NCBI GenBank assembly: GCA_037501455.1
Contig: CM074864.1
Location: 23,368,001 to 23,432,000 of the forward strand
Length of the DNA stretch: 64,000 bases
From: Lantana camara
Taxonomy: Eukaryota > Streptophyta > Magnoliopsida > Lamiales > Verbenaceae
Direction of reading: 5' to 3'
In this document: positions 45,954-56,887 of the stretch, piece after piece
How positions within the stretch are numbered: the first letter of the stretch is position 1
Layout: each line of letters begins with the position of its first letter
Translations under genes and position numbers: made by a program
The notes under the pieces: generated by a model
Seen by the model: the letters and a program-made list of their open reading frames with translations, nothing else
Database searches by the model: none
Told to the model about the DNA's origin: nothing

Positions 45954-48829
45954 AATGGTATCAGAGCCAGGTTCCGATCCTGGGACCTGTGGGTTATGGG
46001 CCCACCACGCTTCCGCTGCGCAACAGGACATGAGTCTCAAGGACTTTACCATATTGAACCGGCATCTACCATTGCTTGTCAGGCAGCCGCCTCTCCGTTC
46101 CACATACACTGTCGTCTTGGTCATCCCTCGTTGGGACAATTTAAGAAGTTAGTTCCCAATCTTGGTCGTATTACGTCTTTAGAATGTGAGTCATGTCAAC
46201 TCGGTAAACATAGTCGAGTTTCTTTTTTGTCTCGTGAAAATAAACGTGCTTTGCATGCATTTGATGCCATCCACTCCGATGTGTGGGGTCCATGTCGTAC
46301 TGTGTCTCACTTAGGATTTCATTATTTTGTATCTTTTGTTGATGATTTTTCACGGGACACTTGGATTTTCTTAATGAAGGATCATTCTGAATTATTTTCT
46401 ATCTTTTGTGCTTTATATGATGAGATTAAAAATCAATTTGGTTGTTCAATTCGTGTTTTTAGAAGTGATAATGCCAAAGAATACTTTTCTAATGATTTTA
46501 ACACTTTCATTACTACAAATGGCATTTTACACCAATCCTCTTGTCCTTACACTCCCCAACAAAATGCGGTTGCTGAAAGGAAAAACAGACACTTGTTGGA
46601 TGTTGCACGCACAATTATGTTTCATGCACATGTTCCTAAATTGTTTTGGGGAGATGCTATTCTCACTGCTTGCTAGTTAATTAACCGCAAACCTTCCACT
46701 GTGTTAGGGAATATTTCTTCTCACTCTGTCTTGTTTCCAAATGAACCAACTTTCAAACTCCCACCGCGTATTTTTGGTTGTGTCTGTTTTATCCATCAAA
46801 TGAGTCCCACAATGGACAAGTTGAGTCCTAGATCTATTAAATGTGTTTTTGTGGGATATTCTCGGTCCCAAAAAGGTTGTCAGTGTTCTGAACCAGTGTC
46901 CAAAAAGTTTTTTCAAAGTGCAGATGTCACCTTCTTTGAGTCAACCCCGTATTTCTCCACCTCTTACATGTACTCTAACATTGAGAACTCGATCACCCTC
47001 CCTAACCCTGCCCCCCTCTACCCAACTCCCACCCCTACTATTGCGAGGCTATCACGTCCTGACTTGCAGGTGTATGTTTGACGTCACCAACGTGTAAGTT
47101 CTCCAGTCTCATGTCCCAACATGTTATCTCCACTGTCTTTAGATTCTGCAGCACAACAAGCCTCAGATTTAGAGGTACCTATTGCCATTCGTAAAGGTAA
47201 ACGTACTTGCACCTCCCACTCCATCTCCACTTTCGAGTCTTATGATTACCTATCTCCCAACTTTTCTTCCCTTATCTCCACTATTGATTCTATATATGTT
47301 CCCACTAAATTACATGAGGCTATTTCTGATCCTGGTTGGAAAGAGGCAATGGATACGAAAATGTCTGCCCTTTGGCATAATGGTACCTGGGAGCTCGTTC
47401 ATCTCCCCTCTAGTAAGTCTATTGTTTGTTGTAAGTGGGTGTATATGGTAAAGGTTAATCCAGATGGGTCTGTTAATCGCCTTAAAGCCCGTGCTAAATG
47501 ATATACTCAGGTTTATGGCTTAGATTATTCTGACACTTTCTCCCCAGTTGCCAAAATGTCTTCTGTTCGTTTGTTAATTTCTTTGGCAGCTAATCTGTCT
47601 TGGCCATTACACCAGCTGGATATTACTAGTGCTTTTCTTAACGGCGATCTTACTGAAGAGGTTCATATGGAGCAACCTCAAGGGTATGTTGCTCAGGGGG
47701 AGTCAGGGTTGGTGTGTCGCCTCAGAAAATCACTATATGGGTTAAAACAGTCCCCTCGACCCTGGTTTGGACGATTTACTAAAGCGATCATGTCCTTTGG
47801 CATGAATCAATGTCCAGTAGAGCACTCGGTCTTTCATAAACGTACATCCACAGGTCTTATTCTTCTGGTTGTGTATGTTGACGACATTGTCATCACGGGA
47901 GATGACGATTTGGGGAAAAAACAATTAAAGTCATTTTTACAGTCTGAATTTCAAACAAAAGACTTGGGTGAGTTGAAGTATTTTTTGGGTATTGAAGTTG
48001 CGAGGTCCCATCTTGGCATCTCTCTCTCTGAACGAAAATATACTCTGGATCTATTATCAGAAACGGGGTATGTTGGGAGCTAAACCGGCTGACTCTTCTA
48101 TGGATGTCAATACTAAGTTGTCTGACAGCGAGGGAGAACCATTAGACAATCCGGAAAGATACAAAAGACTGGTGGGAAAACTAAACTACCTAACTGTAAC
48201 TCGACCGGATATTTCATTTGCAGTCAGTACCACTAGTCAGTTCCTTAACTCGCCCAAAACCTCTCACTGGGATGCTGTTACAAGAATTTTAAGGTATCTG
48301 AAGAAGTCACCCGGTGTGAGTTTGTTGTCAAGAATCATGGTCATCTCGACATTGTTGGATACACTGATGCTGACTATGCCGGAGCCATAACCGACAGAAG
48401 GTCTACCTCCGGATACTGTGTTTTTGTTGGGGGAACTTGGTTTCATGGAAAAGTAAGAAGCAAAATGTGGTATCAAGATCAAGTGCTGAAGCAGAATACC
48501 GAGCAATGGCTTACACCTCTTGCGAGTTAGTATGGATTAAAAACATGTTAGAGAGTCTCGGGTTTCAGTAAACTCACCTGATGGAGTTAGTATGTGACAA
48601 TCAAGCAGCTATCCATATAGCTAACAATCCCATATTCCATGAAAGAACAAAACATATTGAGGTTGATTGTCATTTTGTTCGAGAAAAGGTACTCCAGAAT
48701 GTCATTAGAACAACTCATGTCCAAATCAATGATCAAGCGGCTGATTTGTTCACCAAAGCTTTAAATAGGGTTAGATTGAAGTATCTTTGTGACAAGCTTG
48801 GAACATATGACATATATTCTCCAGCTTGA
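45927..48829 (+). pseudogene. copia pol: integrase, reverse transcriptase, RNase H
   Basis: The first open piece (45927-46676) runs from an ATG in the LTR through the tRNA copy into the integrase: FHIHCRLGHPSLGQFKKL and CESCQLGKHSRV (HHCC zinc region), HSDVWGPC (first D), FRSDNAKEYF (second D) and PQQNAVAERKNRHLL (E). TAG at 46674 replaces a tyrosine codon. After further stops near 47080 and 47500, 47556-48083 holds the reverse transcriptase with LDITSAFLNGDLTEEVHMEQ and VYVDDIVITGDD, both catalytic aspartates intact. A frameshift near 48070 leads to ERYKRLVGKLNYLTVTRPDI, and RNase H with YTDADYAG (about 48360) and [14 protein letters not shown] (48590). It is non-functional through stops and frameshifts and has no gag. 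Confidence 0.9.
45956..46024 (-). tRNA. Retrocopied initiator tRNA-Met, near full length (pseudogene)
   Basis: The plus strand begins with the 18-nt primer site TGGTATCAGAGCCAGGTT and continues as the complement of plant initiator tRNA-Met back to about nucleotide 7 of its 75. The anticodon CAT is read at 45996-45998 on the minus strand. The CCA end is encoded, which nuclear tRNA genes lack, so this is a reverse-transcribed mature tRNA, not a gene. Compared with the plant tRNA as I remember it, the first 66 positions have one mismatch (C for T at 45974, opposite nucleotide 58); the next base (46022, opposite nucleotide 9) also mismatches, then two more match. Those are the expected positions of m1A58 and m1G9, methylations that block or mislead reverse transcriptase. 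Confidence 0.9.
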
Positions 48830-48836
48830 GGGGGAG

Positions 48837-48994
48837 TGTTAAAAGATATATTAAACACATGTTTATATTTTATGTGGTTAGTATAGGATTATATTTTTGG
48901 TAGGTTATTCTAGGGTTTCTTCCCTCTTGTATATATATAGGGCTGTTGTATTGTTGTTTCACAAGTAATGAAAATTCTCTTCGACCAAACTTCA
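48837..48994 (+). repeat. copia right LTR
   Basis: It is preceded by the polypurine tract and matches the left LTR in length and nearly in sequence. Confidence 0.92.
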
Positions 48995-49162
48995 CAAGCT
49001 GCAAAACCCATTGGAAGAAAACCATCTTTCTTAGTGTCTTCCAAACATGCAAAAACTGGAATAAACACCTCAACCCACAAGCGAGCTTTCATATTAATTA
49101 GTAATGACAATAACGATAAGGGAAGTGACATAGGTGTTAAATATTTCAACTAAAATACTGAT
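48995..49162 (-). other. Remainder of the LARD-like element
   Basis: On the minus strand a short open frame (49149-48995) reads ARLWVEVFIPVFACLEDTKK and FLPMGFAACEVW, which I do not recognise. It seems to continue the element present before 45795. Confidence 0.4.
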
Positions 49163-51898
49163 TGTAGCACCCCGAGCGTAAGGCGCCACATCCCCGCACT
49201 AGGACCCGACACGTGTGACGAAATGGAGAATCCGTACACGCACTAAGAACTAGCGAACGGGTGACAAACAAAAGACCCTCCTAAGCTAGGCGGTCTAAAC
49301 CCTCAAACAGAGTGCGCAAAACAAAGTATACAAGAACGAAAGTACTAAACAAACTTAAACAAATCATATGAACAAAGTTACATATTACTTAGATCAAAAT
49401 ATATACAAACTTAGCACGCCGGGCTCAAACTTAACATATACAAATTTCACATCACAAAAGTTCAAAGTACAGAATGCAATACATGCTCTAAACGAAATGC
49501 AGACTCGGACAACCCAACCAGGACTCAAAAGACAGCAAACCGCCTAGCTTGCACCAATAGACCGGCCCCTGCAAACTAAAACATAAAGAGGGAGGGGTCA
49601 GTCACACAGACTGAGTGAGGGGCTACACACGCACGTATACATACGTATATAAAGCACAACATATATCATAGAAGGGAGGAGTTCATGAACCGGGGTGTGG
49701 TTTTTGCATTCTAAACCATTTTCACATGTGATACTATAGATAGGGATTAAAAGAGCTAGGCCGAAGGCCAAAACAACCAAATTTTACGTAATTAAGAATC
49801 CACTCCCATTTCACGAACATTTCTTAACAAACTATCATAACGAAAATCAAACATAACACACACACCATCCGTCGACCTAAAATGAGCCGTCCCGGATTCA
49901 AAACACACACACACATCCGTCGACCTAAAATGAGTCATCCCGGATTCAGAACACACACACGCCCAGATATATTCAGAATCAGAATCAAAATCGGAGTCTT
50001 ACTGTATTCAGAGACATACCTCATTCTTATTCGTATTTGTATTCACATCTGCACCAAATCATAATTCAAACATATCATATTCATAACATAACCATATAAG
50101 ATCATAATCATAATGTATTCAAACTCGGGTTCATAATTACATCTCTAGCCTAGTCATAATCCTAGCATAATTACATCCTAACTGGTTCTTAATCACAACC
50201 TAATCATACCATAATTATGTTCATAATTCTAACCTACTCTTATCCTACCATATTCATATCCTAACCTATTCATATTCATACATATTCATATTCTAAACAT
50301 ATTGACAATCCAAAATATTCATAGCATATTCTTAATCCTATGTTCATATCATATTCATACCTCACATAACATATTCTATAGCCTAATTCATACCATGCAT
50401 AATCATAACTCACACGTATTACATATACATAGACTTATCTCGCATGCAAACACATAGGGCACATATCATTAGGGTATAACTATAACCTAACCTCGCCTTT
50501 CACCGACGAACCGGGCCAAAAGGACAAAACTAACGTCTACGGAATGACCTCGTCACCAACGGGAAACTCCTCTAAGAAAAATAAATAATAAAAGACAAAC
50601 TTAGACTCAAAATGAACCATATATACTCTCGGCATATGAATATGAATGCAAATGATGCAATACACTTCATACAAATTTCACACTTAGGCATATCGGAGCA
50701 AATATCGAAATATCACACAATTAATCCAAGAAACAAACTCATCATATATCAAATGAATTCATATTAAGTCATATAAGAGCATACCACGAGCATTCATTAA
50801 TTTAAAGTTCACATAACAAACAACGGATGCATAGAAAGTGAAATAAAGTGGCACTTAAGGCATACAAATTCATATTAAGTCATAAGTCACATATTTCACA
50901 TCAAATAAATTCATAGATTTCATAAAATGAACGTAACACGTTATATAGCATGTTAACAAAGCACCTAATCATAAAGAAGCCAAGAGAAATTACACAAGGC
51001 AAATAAATGAAGCCACAATGCATGCATGCAAATAAGAAAGCACTTAAGTCATATAAATTCCTACTAAGTCGTATCTCACATAATTTACATCAAACGGATT
51101 TATAAGTCTCATGCAACGATCATAACATATCCTATAATGTGTTTACAATGCACACATATCAAGGGTTAAGCAAAAAAATCTCATGCGAGGCAAAGAATCA
51201 GAGCGTTAATTCATTCATGCATGAATGAGAACATATAGGGCATATATTGGCATATATCACATAAATATGCATCGAAACTACGAAACAAATCCCTGACAAA
51301 GCATATAACATAATATATAACAAGTTAACATCATATATTAATCATATAAGAGCAAGAGAAGCCATGCAAAATACGAACGAAATGAAAAAGGAGCAAACGC
51401 ATAGCAACAGTCAGCAGCAAGTCAAAACAACCCCAAAAAGAGGTCACGGCCGTGACCAAAATCAGTTCAAAACTGGTCGCGGCCGCTACCCACACACCAT
51501 CAGAAGCTCCAGCAAGTTGAAGTCGAAGGTTGGCAGAATTTGGGTCGCGGGCACGACCCAAATTGGTCTCCGAACGATCGCGGCCGCGACTGCATGTAAT
51601 GGCGCAACAACGCCCCTGTTCCTTCTCTCCCACGAAGCAGCAGCAACTTAGGACGAAAGACAACACAAAGGGCAGTAATAAGACAGCAAAAGCACACAAA
51701 ATTCATACCAAAACAACTCAAAACCGAAGTGCAATCAAGGATGAAAGCAAAAAGGGTCACATATCATTTTCAAGCTCAAGTTTCTTCAAGCAGCAGCCAT
51801 GGTGGTTCGATTTTCACTCAAAATCCATGAAATAAATCATCACTCATGCATTAAGGAAGTCAAATAGATCATATATTCAACTTTAATCCAAGTATTAC
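49163..51898 (-). repeat. Long gypsy LTR, inverted, cut by Tat B
   Basis: Read on the minus strand it ends CTCGGGGTGCTACA at 49163. Its last kilobase resembles the long LTR at 38000-38975 (e.g. the complements of GCGCACTCTG, TAGGCGGTCT and TGTCACCCGTTCGC), so it is a diverged relative in opposite orientation. It is interrupted at 51898 by the LTR of Tat B; the rest should lie beyond that element, outside the window. It holds no gene, but a palindrome cluster at 51442-51591. Confidence 0.78.
51442..51591. repeat. Palindrome cluster in the inverted long LTR
   Basis: Four palindromes occur in 150 bases: GGTCACGGCCGTGACC (51442-51457, perfect), GGTCGCGGCCGCTACC (51475-51490), GGGTCGCGGGCACGACCC (51542-51559) and TCGCGGCCGCGA (51578-51589, perfect). 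They lie at the position homologous to the palindromes of the other long LTRs but differ in sequence from them. Confidence 0.9.
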
Positions 51899-52537
51899 TG
51901 TTTACACAAATTTTCGTTGGTCTGCAATAATTGATTACAAAATACAAGAAAATAAGAAAAACAAAGAATTTAACAATTTGTAAATAATAAAGTGTTACAA
52001 TCTCTGATTTATCCTCTGATTCTTCTCGAATAGTGGATTCGAGGGCTTGATGCTTGATCTCGAATCAAATGTAGACCTTGATTGAATTTATAGAACTTGG
52101 TTGGAAGTGTTGGCTCGTTGCACGGACAGCACTTCGGGATTGCAAGTGACAATAGCTCGGAGACTTGAGAGCTAGAATGTCTTTTGCTCTTGAGAACTTG
52201 ATGATTTTTTCTTGTGTTGTGATTTGCGATTTTGTTATGTGAGCTTGTAGCCTTGGAGCCTCTATTTATAGGCCTTCGGTTCTTCTCTTGGGCTTTATGG
52301 GCTTGGGCCTGAATTTAAAGTCCACACCATAAAGAAGTGGGCTTTGTTTTATTTTAATGGATTATTTTTTAATCCATTTAATTAATTTAATAATAATAAT
52401 ATAAGCCCATAATTCTTATCCCAAATTAAATATTTAAGCCCAAATTTATTATGGACTCACAATAAAAATTAATAATTAATAACCGATTTATTTGGGCCAC
52501 CAATTAATAATTTATTTCCGAATTTTCGGTATCAACA
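51899..52537 (-). repeat. Tat B 3' LTR
   Basis: On the minus strand it starts TGTTGATACCG at 52537, right after a polypurine tract, and ends near GTGTAAACA at 51899. CTATAAATAGA at 52261-52271 (minus) is a clear TATA box. The partner LTR is outside the window, so the left border rests on the TG...CA rule. Confidence 0.7.
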
Positions 52538-52552
52538 GATGCCCCCACTTCA
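52538..52552 (-). promoter_or_regulatory. Polypurine tract of Tat B
   Basis: The minus strand reads GAAGTGGGGGCATC directly before TGTTGATACC. Confidence 0.75.
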
Positions 52553-52825
52553 AGGTTCGGACCGAGCGTCGAACATTTGCGAGGTCGATTTTGAAGTACT
52601 CCACCATTTCTTTTCATTTTTTGGTATTGGGCCCGCATTGGTTAGAGATCAATTCGTTATCCAACCAGTTTTGTAATGTGACCCTTATTTTATCGTTGGT
52701 CCAAAGCAGCAAGGCGGAGCCCAATCTTGGGATTGACAACCCACTAACATAATTGTTTGCCAAACAGATTGCAGGGTCATTTGAAGCCCACCTTTACCAT
52801 CATTTTCCTTTTGTTATTATTAGGC

Positions 52826-52834
52826 TATAAATAA
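52826..52834 (+). promoter_or_regulatory. TATA box for the antisense ORF of Tat B
   Basis: GGCTATAAATAAGCC in the plus strand lies 289 bp inside the LTR, matching the location of the plus-strand TATA box in Tat A (320 bp inside). It could start a transcript leading to the antisense ORF, with an intron ending at TTTCTCAG (53828) just before the first ATG. Confidence 0.6.
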
Positions 52835-53842
52835 GCCTAATTAGGAATAATAGCTTTCCACATGGGCACACGAAACAAGGCGTGAAGTGGGATGAGCATA
52901 TCCTCTTTCCTTATTTCTTGAATAATTTCATCTTTTCTGCAAAAGTCAATGCTTTTGTCTTCGGTGCGGATGGAATGCAATTAGATCTTTTTGGCATGGA
53001 AACTTTCTGAAAGGATTAACGCGAATAAATGGTGATGATGAAGCTTTCCTTCTCCTCCCCAATTCCGGATTACGAAGAGAATATCGGCCCTCTTGATTAT
53101 GGAGGAAATCAAGGTTCTGATTTTAATCACATCTGAGAGTTTCGCGAGGAAAACCAAAAAAAAAGAAAATGGATCTCGCGAACAAATTTGTTTCCTTTTA
53201 TTTTCAGTCTGTTTGTCCCGAACATGCTCCTGTAGGGATCAGATCAGCAATGTTGAAGGGCGAGAGGATTTCTTTTCTTCCGCAATTAGCGAATTGGATT
53301 CTGGGCCTTCCATTTCTGATCTTGAAAATAATTCTTTAAAAATGGAGGTTGCTTCTCACACATGTATCTCCAAAACAGAGCTTAGGCTTCCAGACCAAAA
53401 CTCTTCAATTCCCACTGAAAAAGTTATTCGCTTGAAATCTGGTATTTTCTTAGAGTTATTGCTTGGAAGAAGAGTTTTTTTTTTTTTTTCAAACTGTCTT
53501 TCCTTCACGTGTAGCCAAATCTAAGAATAAAGAGAAATAGAAATTCCCCTTTTTAATTATTTGGTCAAAGACTTGAAGGAACAGAATATAAAATGTATCT
53601 CTTGGTGAACATTTTCTTTTCCCTTCGTGGAAGAAATAGCCTGATTATGGGTAATAAGCAATCTGGATTAAACGCCATAAATTATTTCAGAACATGGCTT
53701 CTCCTCAACTAGCAAATCAATTTAACGAACATTTATTTGTCCAACTTTAAATAAATAGATAAGTTTATCTACTTATTCCTCCCTTATTTGACTTGTCTAA
53801 GTGATGTAATAATTTTGACATTTCTCAGGAAAGGTTTCCAAA
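52835..53842 (+). other. Leader of the Tat B antisense transcript
   Basis: An open piece at 53093-53524 has no recognised domain; phrases such as DFFSSAISELDSGPSISDLE look like real but unplaced coding sequence or a leader ORF. The acceptor-like TTTCTCAG just before the ATG at 53843 suggests a leader intron. Confidence 0.4.
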
Positions 53843-56800
53843 ATGAATGTTGAAGATCGTTCCGAGCCGTCCCCACAAATTATCATCAGGGGTCGTAGGG
53901 ATGATTCGAAGGTCTAGAGCACCGCTCTGTCGATCCATGAAACAATCAAAAGCATCCATCACTCCAAGACACTTTCATCTGATAAACCCCCATATCTTTC
54001 AGAATGGACCGTTGAGGCAGCCATAGAAGCTACCAACCCGCACTCAGGCGTCACTTCTGAATCCCGAGTCATTTTGCTGAAGTCTCCACTCCATCATGGC
54101 CATCAAACAAGATTCAAGCTCCTAAACTATCACGTCGACCACAGCAGCCACTTATAGAGGATACCCCCGTCCAGACTCGGTGAAGTTTCCTTCCACGATG
54201 GTTATTGGGAATGGACCGAAGATATTTTGAGCCACTACGCGGACACCCTTGACCGAGCTAAGATCCATAATGTTGTTCATGCCTCTCTTTTCACGTACGT
54301 TTGCAACAGAAATGTCCTCCAGGCCTTCTTAGAGTTGTGGTGCCCTTCAACCAACAACTTACACACTTCTATCGGAGAGCTCTCGATTTCTTTGTGGGAT
54401 ATACGTGGACTTTGTGGATTACCCATACGAGGAGAGTTCTACGATGAAGCCGTTTCTTTCCGCCAAAGATTTGTTGGGCTTCGATGGTCACTCACCTTCC
54501 ATACCTCAGAGTTGCAGACACCTACTTCTGGCTTACCATCGGCTTCCCAAAGATTCTGATGGCGTGTCCATTTCTGATTGGGTCACATTTTGGGTCAGAG
54601 GGCCCCTCAGATATGCTGAGCCTCCGTTGTGCACCACCAGGAAGAGACAAACCAGACCTAAAATTTCTCACAATCCGCTCGGAAAGGTTGATGTTTCCCC
54701 TTTACCTCGCACTAAGGAGTTTGATGACCCTTTTCTGATGTTAGAAGTTGAGGAGCAGGCCCGGGCCGAGACTTATCTAGCCGCTTTCATAGCATGCTGG
54801 TTGTGTAAGTTCGTGCTTCCCCACCGCCGAGTCAACAAAATCCGGGCTTCAGTTTTCAAGGTTTCTAGCATGATGGCTCGTGGGACATGTTTTTCTTTGG
54901 CCATCCCCGTACTGACGAGCATCTACCGAGGTCTGCGAGAGATTTCTACTTCCAAAAGCCTGGGTCAATCTGCTGCTGTCTCTCTCGTTCATTTTCTCTA
55001 CAGCTGGATAGGACGCTACCTTGGCACCTACTTTCCCCCGAAACATGAACCGCGCGGTCCACAGATGGAACCGTATTCAGGAGAGAATATGGCCCTATCC
55101 TTTGATTTTACGTAAGCTCGTAACTTATTTTTGAAGATCAATCCGTCCAAGCTTCGGACTCTAACCATGCCTGAGCGATCTTCAGTGACAGATGACTCAA
55201 CCATTTCCAGCACCTTCAAGGATCTCATTGTGGCGCTCCGGTCTAGTTATCTAACTTTTCGAAGCGGGGCCGACCACATTGTTGAATCTTATAGCCCTCA
55301 CAGATTCAGCCAACAACACGGTTTCTGCCAGGACATCCCGAGCATGCTGAAAAAGGAGATTTGCACATGTGAGCTGAGCGAGCTAGTTCGCCTTTGGAGA
55401 TCCTCCACCGTACTTGGGAGAAATGCCAAATTCACCATTCCGGGCGATTCATCATCTTCTCAGTTGGTTGTTAAGGCGTACGTTAGTTGGTGGACGAAGT
55501 GTTGGAAGGCTTCAACCGGAAAGAACACAAAGATCGTTGTGAAACTTGGCCAGACTTCAAAAGCTTCTGCCGGGAGCTCTAAGGACAACCAGAAGGGAGC
55601 TACACCCCAGACTCCGCCTCCCAAGCCCGATCATGCTGTCGTTTTGACTGAGACAGTTTTAAAGAAGCGGCAGCATTCAGAAAATGTCCTAGCTATCAAG
55701 CCTTTATCCACCCTTGCCCCCCGGCGAAGGAAACGAGATCATATCAGCACTTTCCCTCTCAAATGGCGGGTCCTGTGATCAACCTCGACACAATGAAGGA
55801 ACAAAGGTTTTTGACTTAGATGATATTAGTGTCAATTCAGACTTTTTTGAGGACGCCCCAAGTTCCTCGATGCCCTTAGAAGAATTAGCACAATATGTAA
55901 AGATATCATGCTATTATTTTATATATCCTTCTATTTATTTGATATCTTATTTTAACCATCCCTCCTCCCTTTCTACCTTTCAGCTTGGGAGTCTTGAGCA
56001 GGGAGTCCATATTATTTCCGAAGGGAGCACGGAATCGGTGAACGGTGTTAGCCGTTTCAAGTTGCTATACACGATCGAGGCTCCTTCTGTTTCCGGTATG
56101 AATATTTTATCAAAGGATTACGATTCCTCGTCCTTTTCTCCCTTTAGCTCGCTTTTTGAGAACAACATTCCTCAATTTTGCAGTTGCGAGGCCCGACATT
56201 GAGGAGAATGCAGCTAAGAAGACCAAGCTGGCGCCTAAAAATCCACCTCCTTCCGAAGTATCTGAATTTCATCCCGACATCATCAAGTTCAATGCTCAGC
56301 AGATGATGCTTACTTATTTCTGGGGGCAGATACGAGATACGGTCGTGGAGACGACTCCAGAAAAGTTTTTAGAGAGGAAGCCAGATTTTGACCTTTTGGT
56401 TAAGGAGATGCGGTTCTTTATGAATACCTCATCGTTGGAGAGTCGACTGCACTTCCTGTTTGATAGCGCTTCCGCATATGTGAAGATCAAGATGAAAACC
56501 GGCCAAATACTCACACAGGAGGCGCGTGAGGAGTCGATTTCGCTTGCAAGACAAGAGCTGTCTGAGATTGAGGGTCGGAAAATCAAGCGCACCGAGGAGA
56601 AGGCCCATTTAAAGACCAAAGCACTCCAACTTTCCATGTAGCGGGAAGAGTTACAGAAATAGTTAGCCGAGTTGCGTGCTAAGGAGGAACTTGCCAATTC
56701 ATCACTTCGAGCCGTTGAAGAAGATTTGCCTGTGCTTCAGAAGGCTGTGAGCGAAAAACGGAAGCAAGTCTCTCAACTTGAGGAAATTCGAGTCTCATCT

Positions 56801-56887
56801 GATAAGGAAGTGGAGGCTTCGAAGGAGACAGAGAAGATCTTCGAAGAATCTCAACAGGACTTTGCTCGTTTTGATCCTTTTACTTGA
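53843..56887 (+). pseudogene. Antisense ORF of Tat B (plant mobile domain)
   Basis: From ATG at 53843 the frame encodes a short N-terminus (stop at 53917), then the plant mobile domain (PMD, aminotransferase-like family): LLNYHVDHSSH, LWDIRGLCGLPIRGEFYDE (54394-54450), after a frameshift near 54455 WVTFWVRGPLRY, FIACWLCKFVLPHRRVNKIR and FKVSSMMARGTCFSLAIPVL (54857-54916), and YSPHRFSQQHGFCQDIP (55290-55340). Likely GT-AG introns are about 55898-55983 and 56096-56182. The C-terminal exons encode charged coiled-coil segments (56200-56887). PMD proteins occur both as host genes (MAIN family) and inside Tat elements. Several stops and frameshifts make this a pseudogene. Its role for the element is unknown. 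Confidence 0.82.

Larger units (their letters stand above)
45796..48994 (+). mobile_element. Short-LTR Ty1/copia element lacking gag and protease
   Basis: Two LTRs of 158 bp each (45796-45953 and 48837-48994; TGTTAAAAG to AACTTCA) flank a 2.9-kb interior. The order is extended primer site, integrase, reverse transcriptase, RNase H, polypurine tract TTGAGGGGGAG (48826-48836), LTR, which defines copia. Gag and protease are absent: the integrase pre-domain starts right after a copy of tRNA-iMet. Flanks GGTTG and CAAGC do not match, so a target duplication is not evident. Confidence 0.93.
40970..49162 (-). mobile_element. Large non-coding LTR element (LARD-like), one end only
   Basis: A candidate 3' LTR (40970-41364, TGTAGATATACC to ATTCTTACA) is followed by a minus-strand polypurine tract (CTAGTGGGAGAC) and then by 4.4 kb of AT-rich sequence without pol genes, in which a copia element (45796-48994) is inserted. 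Diverged repeated blocks, e.g. AACTCCCCTTTGGGCCGAGT at 44609 and a similar one at 45081, occur inside. The 5' LTR is not in the window. It may lie beyond the later insertions at 49163 and onward. Confidence 0.55.

Noticed and set aside
45956..46024. A functional tRNA-Met gene on the minus strand
   Set aside because: The CCA end is encoded, the sequence begins exactly at a copia primer-binding site, and the last nucleotides of the acceptor stem are missing. It is a reverse-transcribed copy.
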